From positions 2,325,226 through 2,389,225 of the forward strand of contig CAJNDT010006135.1 of the NCBI GenBank assembly GCA_905221615.1: a stretch of 64,000 nucleotides of DNA, read 5' to 3'. This stretch comes from Symbiodinium sp. CCMP2592 (Eukaryota > Sar > Dinophyceae > Suessiales > Symbiodiniaceae). Positions 22,422 through 32,164 of this stretch are shown here, piece after piece. The first letter of the stretch is position 1. Each line of letters opens with the position of its first letter. The notes beneath the pieces were generated by a model, which had not been told where the DNA came from, searched no databases, and worked only from the letters and a program-made list of their open reading frames with translations. A program made the position numbers and the translations under genes.

Positions 22422-22662
22422 GGGCTTCTGAGGCCTCGTGAGGTTCCGGACAGTCCAGTCTAGTGGCGGAACCTGATTAAGAAACCTTGGGCCTTTATTA
22501 GGGTTCCTTCTATGAGCCCTACTATTTGGGGGTTGTGGGGCCAGAGTTCCTTACTCAGGTTCCTACATTATAGGATAGGCTTTCTGGCTTCAATGTTCAG
22601 GGCTTCTGTTGCAGCTAAAGTCCTAGCTACTAAACACCAAACCCTAAACCCTAAACCCTGAC

Positions 22663-22847
22663 CCCAAGGGTCCAAGTACCTAATAATCATATACTCTCCG
22701 AATTCCTAACCTACATAACTACTATCCTAAAACCGAGTACCTAATGATTAACCCCCTACATTTTTGGCACCCTTATAGTAGCCCCTTATAGACCCCTTTA
22801 TAGGAGCCTAATTCTTGGGTCCTTTGGATCCTTGAGGTGAGGCCCAA
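22663..22847. repeat. HP-E hairpin interrupted by a foreign segment
   Basis: The left arm and interior match 11489-11594. Between GAGTACCTAATGATTA and TTCTTGGGTCCTTTGGATCC lies an extra piece of about 70 bp (CCCCTACATTTTTGGCACCC onward) absent from other copies. Confidence 0.75.
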
Positions 22848-22979
22848 AGGGCCCTAATTCGCTAAAAGGGTACTTAAAGGATCATGGGACTTAGTAAGGG
22901 TTCTTATAGGGCGCCTTAAAGGGATCTATAGGGCTCCTTAAAAGGGTTCTATGGGGTTTAGGGTTTAGGGTTTATACGT

Positions 22980-23066
22980 TCCGCATAGGCGATGAAGTGC
23001 GCCAAAGAAGCCGCTGAATGTGGTAGAGACAAACCATGATGCAGGGGACGTAGAAGGCAAAAGCCT
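22980..23066 (-). CDS. Candidate exon with hydrophobic segment
   Basis: The minus-strand frame reads QAFAFYVPCIMVCLYHIQRL then LWRTS, a possible membrane helix in a GC-richer island. It lies downstream of the FkbM exons on the same strand. Assignment to that gene is not supported by any motif. Confidence 0.3.
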
Positions 23067-23441
23067 GAATTTTCGCTTCAGGTTTACCAGTCATAGCTTA
23101 TGTTATGGGGGGATTATGTATGGTATAGTAACTATATTCGGCACTGATGTCAATTAAGGAGAAACCCATGCCTACTTCTTCCGACTGCCCTCTTGTTGAC
23201 TTGAGGTCGAAGACCCTGACCCCATACCAGGCCCAGAAACTCAGACTTGTTACTCATTGAAATGAATCGCGTGCACACAACCCGCACCCCCCCTAAACCC
23301 TGAACTCAAAGCCGAAAATAAACACAAAAAACCTAAACCCTAAACCCTAAACCTTAAACCGTGGCCTTGAATGACAGGCGGGGGAGGCTGACTCAGATCC
23401 AGACTTCGTGGTTTCGGATCGGGAATATTGTGGATTTCAAG

Positions 23442-23539
23442 TGGGGGTTGTTCTAAATTAGGGTCCCTTTTTGGGTACCCTATATAATAAGGACTATACT
23501 ACTATAGGGCCCAAAAAGGGACCATAGAACAACCCCCAA
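23442..23539. repeat. HP-B hairpin, variant arms
   Basis: The outer arms read GGGGGTTGTTCTAAATTAGG and CATAGAACAACCCCC instead of GTTGTCAAAATT, while the inner stem GGGTCCCTTTTTGGG is conserved. The outer stem has changed in concert on both sides. Confidence 0.83.
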
Positions 23540-23709
23540 GTGCTTTAAACTTCCCTCTCAGTGCTGCTAATGAGGTTTCAGTACTGTTTAGTTTCAAGGC
23601 TTTTTCGACCCCCCCTGTGAGGGCCAGATAGTGCGCTTTTTCGCTCCCGCGCCGGAGCTTTCGTTCTTTCCGGGCATCTCGATGACGCACATGAAATAGT
23701 CCTTGGAAC

Positions 23710-23821
23710 TACTTAGAGGATCATGGGACTTAGTAAGTAGGTTATAAGTGGGGTTATAAGTCCCCTACTAATTATAACCTACTTTTCACCTTACTTACTA
23801 AGTCCCATGAGCCTTCAAGTA
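23710..23821. repeat. HP-A hairpin copy
   Basis: TACTTAGAGGATCATGGGAC on the left and GTCCCATGAGCCTTCAAGTA on the right, with a short loop. Confidence 0.88.
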
Positions 23822-23882
23822 GGGCTTAGGGCTTAGGGACCAGGGCGTAGGATGTTGGGGCTTTGGGGTGAGGGTTTGGGCG

Positions 23883-23993
23883 TTTCCGAAAATTAGGGGT
23901 ACCTTATAATTATTGCGGGGTCCTTAAAAGAAGAATCCTGCTATTTTAATAATTAGGGTACTATATTAGGGTCCCCCATTTTCGGAAACTCCC
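23883..23993. repeat. HP-K hairpin (type copy)
   Basis: TTTCCGAAAATTAGGGGTAC and GGGTCCCCCATTTTCGGAAA. The interior has CTTATAATTATTGCGGGGTC. Confidence 0.8.
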
Positions 23994-24424
23994 GTATAGG
24001 GTTGGGGAGTTACTTTTTAGGGTTCTAAGTGCAGAAGTTCTGCAGCTACAAGGCCTTACGCAACGTTTAAAGCCTTAGCGTGAGACGCAACTCCAACAAT
24101 GTGTACCCCATTACAACCAAAAAACTCTAACACAACTCATGCGCCAAACAACAAACACCATAAACAGCCCCAGGACCACAAAACCCTACATCGTCCACCC
24201 TAAGGCAACAACGCTGAACTCTGAACCCCAAACCCTCCTTAAACCACAAGTCAGAAACCCTGAACCCTCCCAAGTTCCCCCTGACAACCCTAAGGGTCCG
24301 TGTACCCAAATCATATATACTTCGGCCCCAAAGTATCTATATAGGGACTACTTTAAGGCCAAAGTATGTACTTTTTGGGTACATGGACCCTGACGTACAT
24401 TGACCCTTGTGGTAAACCCTACAA

Positions 24425-24592
24425 GTAGACCCTTAAAGGAACCCTTCACGGAACGCTTGGAGGAACGTTTCAAGGAACCCTTACAGGAACCCCTAAAGGA
24501 ACCTTTCAAGGAATCCTTACAGGAACCTTTCAAGGGACCCTTACAGGAACCCTTAAAGGACCCCTTCAACGGACCCTCAAAGGAGCCCTAGG
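24425..24592. repeat. AAAGGAACCCTT minisatellite
   Basis: Imperfect 10-15 bp units of CCTTAAAGGAACC, CCTTTCAAGGAA and CCTTACAGGAACC. Open frames are repeat-derived. Confidence 0.82.
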
Positions 24593-24608
24593 ATTAACAA
24601 AACCAAGG

Positions 24609-27600
24609 CACCTCGATGGCCGCGGCCCGCTTCGGACCACTCCAGGAAGCGTCTGCCCGACATCGCACATCCTGAAAGTTGCTTGGTGGGGCCTTAGGGT
24701 TCCTTTCCCAAAGGGTCCGAAGTACTTATATAGTAGAATGTAGGGTTTCTATTTTCGGAATTAGAATTATGATTAGGGGAAAGATTCCCCATAACAGTAC
24801 CTAGGACCCTTTGGGCTTTACAGGGATCTAGTATAAGGCTCCCTCTCCAGGATCTACAAGGGTTTCGGGCCTTAGGGTTTAGGGTTGAGGATGGTTTAGG
24901 GGTTTAGGGTTTACGATGGTTTAGGGTACAAGGGTTCGGGGCGTTACCCTATCCCTCCAAGGACCTCATAGTTAGGGCCCTAGACCCCTTAAGGAGCCCA
25001 TAATAAGGTCCCTGGAGGCCTAGGGTAAGGCTAAAAAGTTTAAAGTTCCCCCATTGGCTATCTAAACCCTAAACCCTAAACCCTAAACCCTAAACTCTAA
25101 TAAGGTCCCTGGAGGCATAGGGTCAGGGTTTAGGATTTAGCTCAGTACCCCCCTGGGGCCCTGTAATAGACACTCAATTCTTCAAGGGCTCCTTAAAGGG
25201 ATCTATAGGGCTCCTTAAAGGGGTTCTATGGGGTTTAGGGTTTAGGGTCTACTTGAAGGCTCATGGGACTTAGTAAGTAAGGTTATAAGTAGGTTATAAG
25301 TAGGACAACCCCAGTTAGGGGACTTATAACCCCAATTATAACCTACTTACTAAGTCCCATGATCCTCTAAGTAAGCCTGCATAGAGACAGACCAGAAACT
25401 ACACGGGTGGTTGTCAATATTAGGGTCCCTTTTTGGGTCCTGATTATAATGCGGCACCTAATGTTTGGGGTACCCAAAAAAGGACCCTAATTTTGACAAA
25501 CTATCCACATCAACCTGCACAGCATTACCTCGACCAAAAATGCACACTTCCCCGTTAAAGATCAAGCAAGCATCCTGTTGGCCGTAATTAAGCCCTACTT
25601 AAGGGATCATGAGACTTAGTCATTAATTGTAGCTTATAAATAAGGTAGCTATATCTATGTTTACTTATAGCCCATAATTCTTCAGGTACTTGTAACCTTA
25701 CTTGCTATATAAGTCCCATGATCCTCCAAGTACACCAAGCATCCTTCTTGGCACGATAGCCCGCATCGCGGAAAAGCTTCAAGTATTCCGTCGGTGTGCA
25801 GCCCCTAAGATCTATGCTGCAGGGGTGTGTGCGGTCGCTTGAAGGTTTTGGGTGTAGGGTTACTAGGGTTGAGGCTTTAGGCTTCACGGTTCGAGCGTGT
25901 TGGCGTTGGAGGTTCGTTGATTTCTGATGACCATCCTCCACCCAACAGGTCTGCTAAACCGCTAACCCCATACCACTATGGGCTATTAGACCCTAAAGAT
26001 CCCTATTAGGATCCTATTAAGGGTAGATTAAGGTACCCATAAGGTCTAATAGCCCATAGTGGTAGTTCGAACCGCACTGCATCATGATCAATGCAGACCC
26101 TTGATTAATACAGACAAGAACGGGGATCCTAATACTGAGGCCCTTAAGGACAGCGGAAAAATCAACCAGGGAGGCTTTTCCTATCCCCGACCTAAAACTC
26201 TTGCATACCCTGCTTATTCATCCCTCACTACATAGTTCCAAATCTGACCGAACCTCTCTTATCCAACCCTGATTTGAGGGGCAGGGGACTTAGTAAGTAG
26301 GTTATATGCAGAGTTATAAGTGCCCTAAATGAAAAAAGCCCAATTATAACCCTACTTATAACCTACTTACTAAGTCCCCTGCCTTCCAAGTGCTTTGACT
26401 GGCCGAGTGGCTGCATGGTGCCCCAGACCTCACTTTGGATAAGTCGAGGCCTCGCTTGCGGACATCTCTCGTAAACCCGAAAATCGAACCCCAATTCCTA
26501 CGGAAGGGGTCTATAAGGGATCTATAGTAGGGTTCTATAACAAGGGTTTTGGGGATATGGAACCCCAAGATACGGTAAACCCCCGAATCCCTGCAGTGAA
26601 TCCTAGACCCTACTTGGAGGATCAGGGGACTAAGTAGGGTTATAAGTACCCTACTTGGGGATATAAGTAACTGTAAGTATAGTGATCGTATTTAGAATCT
26701 TAGTTACTAAGGCCCATGATCCTTTAAGTAGCCATAGAGCAATCGAACCCTTACAACCTCCGGTAAGGGGCCCTTTGAGGGTTCCTCTAGGGGCTCGTTT
26801 AAAGGAACTACTTGAAGGATCGTGGGACTTAGTAGTTAGGGTTATAAAGAAGGTAAATATACCTACAATTACTTCTATGCCCACTTAGGCTACTTATAAC
26901 TATACTTACGAAGTCCCCTGATCCTCCAAGTAGCCCCTGAAACCTAAACCCTAAACCCTATAGATCCCTTTAAGGAACCCTATAGATCCCTTTAAGGAAC
27001 CCTATACATAGATCCCTTTAAGGATATAGATCCCTTTAAGGAGCCCTTGAAGTAGCCCCAACCCCAAGCGGCCTCTGCTTGAGGAGCTTTTTCGCTCCTT
27101 TCCAGACGTGGCACTCGAAGCCTTCCACATCCACCTGCCGGTTTCGGGCTCGTAGGGCTTAGTCTGGGCCCAGATCTTCCAAAATCCCTAGGGGCTTACT
27201 TGGAGGATCAGGGGACTTAGAAAGTAAGGCTATAAGTGCCCTAATTGGGGGTACGAGTAGTTATAAGCTCGTACCCTGGAAACAAAAATAGCCCCAAAGC
27301 CTTATATACGGTTGATGATATAAATCCTGCATTACCTTGAGGACCCGAAACTATGGGAATTATGGTACATTCCTTATTATGGGTGATGCAGGATTTATAC
27401 CCTAAACCCTAAACCCCTAAACCCTAAACCCTAAACCGTACTATATGAGTCCTTAGATCCCAAGGGTAAGGAGTCCGGGCTCGTCACGGGACTTAACTTA
27501 AGCTGGGTTCTTGTTAAGGAACTTAATTTAAGTTACCATAATAGGGATCTATCGTAAATAATAGGGTTTCCTTATTATGGTAACTTAAATTAAGTTCCTT

Positions 27601-30600
27601 AACAAGAACCCAGCTTAAGGTACCATAATACGGAAACCTTATTATTCACTATAGATCCCTATTCTGGTAGCTCAATCTATATCCCTTAACAAGAACCCAC
27701 TAACTTCTTAGGGATCAACATAGCCCAAAAGCCTTATGTAGTATGGTCTTTGGGCCCGAAAGCCTTAATTTCTGAGTCCTTAGATCGCTAGGGGTAGGGC
27801 TTAGATTCTTTAAGGGCTAGTGTTCTTTGAGATGAACTGCACTCCCTTTCCGAAGATCCGAAGCGCTGGCATGCCTTAAGGGCTTGAGGGCTTAGAGCCC
27901 AGGGCAACCTTTTAGGGTGCCTTTAGGGGAACCCTTAAGGGCACTAAGAGCTCTTTTTGTTTTTAAGGGGGTTTAGGGTTTAGGGGTTTAGGGTTTAGGG
28001 GTTTAGGGGTTTAGGGTTTAGGGTTTAGGGGTTTAGGGTTTAGGGGTTTAGGGGTTTAGGGGTTTAGGGTTTAGGGGTTTAGGGTTTAGGGGTTTGGGGT
28101 TTAGCGGTTTTAGGGTCTTGGGGCATGGGGTTTAGGGTCGCTGTTGACCGGCACAAACGGCCAGCCTCCCCAGTAATCAATATCACCCTTTAACAAGGAG
28201 ACCCGAAACCCCAAACCCTGAACTAGGCACTCTAGAACGGTCCACCTGTTTATGACACCTCTTCTGCGCTCAGCCAACACCCCGAATTCGTCCCTTTCTG
28301 CTTGAAACTCCCACCCCACAACAATCACCACTCTACTGTGGATGGCAAGAATGAGAATTTGCAGTACGTACAGTGATATTACGATACGAAAACAGAATCA
28401 GAAAGAACCTCCAAACCTTGAAACGAAACACACTAAGCTCCGAGCCGAAAACCCTGAATAGCGCCCGTTGTCATTGTAGGGCTTGGGGTTTGTGGTTTGG
28501 GCGGTTTGAGGTAGTTTTATCAAAATGCAAACGATCTTTAAAGGCAGTCTTGACCCCATGCAATACCCTCAAACAAATACATCCCAATACGCTAGAGACG
28601 AAGAGTTATGTCCCGCCTTCACAAAGCTCACCTGTTGGTCAGCGAACTTCAGTTCAGGCAGCTCTTCGTCAAGCACTTTCCTTGCGTTTGTCTTATCTCT
28701 TTGGCCCCAAACCCTAAACTTCCGTGACTTCTGCAGACGTCTCGCAGGGTTCGAGTCTTTCTGATACTCTTTGTCGGGGGAGTTGTCCCTAAACTCTAAA
28801 CCCCCAAACCCTAAACTAAAGTTAAGCTTCACGGAGCTTCGTAACAGTCCAACCATCCCAGAGGCTCGATGTACCTTTTATCAGCGTCCTCTATGGGTTC
28901 TCTACAATTGTCGACTATGGGGGATCGGTTCTATAAGGGCTTCAGGGTTAAGGGCTTGAAGGTCCATGTGCCTGTAAAGTATATGCTAAGGGAATAAAGT
29001 TCCTAAATGGGACCCCGTTTACAGACATAAGCTAGGTTCGTGAGTAGCCCTTCATCATAAGGATACCCTTTTCTTCTACACTTTCAATTTCAACATGGGG
29101 ACCCAAAAATGAAAGGGCAAAAGGGTACGACTCGGGAGCCTAGTAGACCCTAAACTAATATAGATCCGGGATACCTTATTTTAGGGGTCCTCATAATAAG
29201 GACCCTACTATTTTAGGATACTATATTAGGGCCCCCTATTTTCGGAAACTCCTATGTAGATCCCTTATAGAGCCCTTTAAGGATCCGAACCCTTGGTGCT
29301 ACTCAGGAACCTAGATGCTATATAGGCAACATGGAGCCTCAGGGGATCTGGGCCCCTACACAGGCACTGCCTGAACCCTCCAGTCTTTAGGGTTCCTTCG
29401 GTTGGTTTCCTTGGAAAAAGGTTAATGTGGGGTCTTAAACCCTAAACCCCGAACCCTAAACCCTAAACCCTAAACCCTAAGGTAAGTTAATTTGTGTTCA
29501 GGCGAAACTTAAACCCCACCCGGCCCGAAACCCCACAAGATGAAACCCCGAAAACCGGAACAGTCCACCCCGACAGGGAACCCTAAACCTTAACCTAAAT
29601 CAATCCCTGCATCCCTAAACCCTAAAGCCTTGAACCCAGAAATCCCTACCTTAACCTCAGATGACCTACCTTTTTGAGGACTTATACAAAGAAATCATAT
29701 TAGGGAACCCTAAAAAGGTAGGTTCCTTAGGGTCCAGGTAGACCCTATTTGAAAAGAAATCGTGCCAAGGCTCATCTCGAATCGACCCCGCACGACGTAG
29801 TCGTGCCCAGGTTGCCTCACGATGCTTTCACCTGGGTGGTCAATCAAAATGATGGGCCCTTTTTGGGTACCCGAAATATTATGTGCCGTACTATAATAGG
29901 GACCCAAAAAGGGGATCATAATTTTGACAACTACCCACCTCCGCACTTCACCACCCCATCGCCTCTGTGGCAATGGCTGCGATATAGGGTTTTCAGAGCC
30001 GTTTGGGGTACTTTTGAAGACTCCTGCAAGAGATCCATAAAGGCTTAGAATTCAGGGCGGATAGAGGCTTCGGTTTTGGGTTTAGGCTTTGCGCCCCAAG
30101 ATTTCGGGTTTTTGGCTTGGGTTTGGGGCTTAAGGATTATGGTTAGTCATGGTGAACCAGATAGTAATCCTGAGCACATCTGAGCACTATGTAACACTAC
30201 GACAGATGATGACATCAACTACTTGTGAGTTCGATGCTGTTAGCATAATCAGAACGACGGTTGCTAGGACCTTCTGACTACTACTACGCCGTTTGTGTGC
30301 ACAATAACCTTACCTTATCTACTCCATACGACGGTAAAAGGACGTTTAACAAAAAAACAGATAATACCAACTTATGCTGGAAGTTTTTGCCACGACCGGC
30401 CTTCATTGCCTCTGTCGGACACCATTCCTTGGCTGAGTAACTGCAAGGCCGTTGGTCAATGAACTCACAGGGTCCGACGGTTGATGATATAAATCCTAAG
30501 GTTCCTTCAGAGGGATCTATAAGGGTACCCTTTAAGGGGCTCATCTATGAGGGTTTAGGGTTGGTGATGTAAATCCTGCATGACCCATAATAAGGAATAT

Positions 30601-32089
30601 ACCATAATTCCCACATATTCCTTATTGTGGGTAATGCAGGATTTATATCATCAACCGCAGTAGTTCATTAACCTAGAGGCTCCGAGTAATGGGAGATTCC
30701 TCAAGTTAGGGGTGCCTTATTTGGGGGTCCTTATAATAAGGATCCTTGTATTTAGGGTGCTACATTAGGATCCCCTATTCTCGGAAACTCCCAAATACCA
30801 ATTGTTAGGGCCCAATTTCCATACCCTGAATGGTTTTTGGACCTTGAAACCCTACTATTTAGGTACTTGGACCCTTAGGGTCAGGACTCGAGTTTAACTT
30901 AGAAGGCAGTTTAGTCGGAGAGGAAAGTGGCTGAAGGTTTATGAGTTATGAGCACAGCTCCGGTTTAGGGTTTAGGATCTCAATCTGTGCACTTTGAGCA
31001 CCAACTACGCCCCGCATGTTGATCAGAGACCCAAACCTCCTATACCCTAACTCCCAAACTCAAAAAACCCGAGCCCCCGACCTCCCAAACCACCTGAACC
31101 CAAAACAATAAGCCCTGCACCCTGGACCCTCAAAGAATTAAAAAGCTCAAGTATTCCTAAAAACCCTAAACCCTAAACTCTTAAACCCTCAACCTCCAAA
31201 CAACGTGGAGCAAGGGCTCGGCATTGCTTCGCAACATCCGACAGTCCCACCGGGTGAAGGTCAATCTGGTCCTCGATCTTCAGCGATCTACAGTTGATGA
31301 TACAAGCCCTGCATTACGCATTAGAAGCAATATACCATAATTCCCATAGTTTAGGGTCATTAAGGTAATGCAGGATTTTATACCATCAGCCGTAAGGGCT
31401 TTTGGAGAGGGGATTTAGTTTTGGACTCCAAACCCTAAATCCTAAGCCGTTATGAGGGGATGGCTTTGGCTTTAGGGTCCGGTCCACGGGTTGGAGTCTC
31501 TGGGATAATAAACCCTAAACCCTAAACCCTAAACCCCAAATGCTGAGCACTTAACCCCTGGTCTTCATGAACATCTACCATGCAATAGCCCTCATGGCTT
31601 CTAAGTGTGGCTTTCTAGGGCATAGCAATGGGTTCCCGTAAGTAAGGGAGGTTCCTGAGAAACGAACCGTGAGTTTTGGGATATTGAAGCCGGGAACCGA
31701 GCAAAGAACCGAATGAATCCCGTTGTGAACCACCCTCGGACCCTTACGTTTTAAAGCATATGGGTGGTTGTCAATGTTAGGGTATCTTTTTGGGTCCTTT
31801 TTATAATGCGGCACCTAATATTTAGGGTACCCAAAAAGGGATCCTGTTTTCGGAAACTCCCATATACATCCCTGATTAAGGCTGGCATAGCCCATTATAC
31901 TGCAACCCGAAGCCAGGCCTTCTGCTTCAAGAATCTCGAAACCAATATGCTTTGAGCTCTCTATTCTGACTTCTTTAACTCAATCCTACCTACTTGTCGG
32001 GTATCATGTGGAAGTAAAGGTTAACCGTTTCGGTTATATCTGGATTATATATGGGCTATACTACCCCCAAAACGCTTAAATGCTACCTT

Positions 32090-32164
<75 letters not shown>

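Noticed and set aside
28110..28331. Minus-strand frame with GDIDYWGGWPFVPVNSD as an FkbM exon
   Set aside because: The exons 28691-28632 and 27135-27065 join directly in phase (FADQQ to VDVEG), leaving no place for it. It is protein-like but unassigned.
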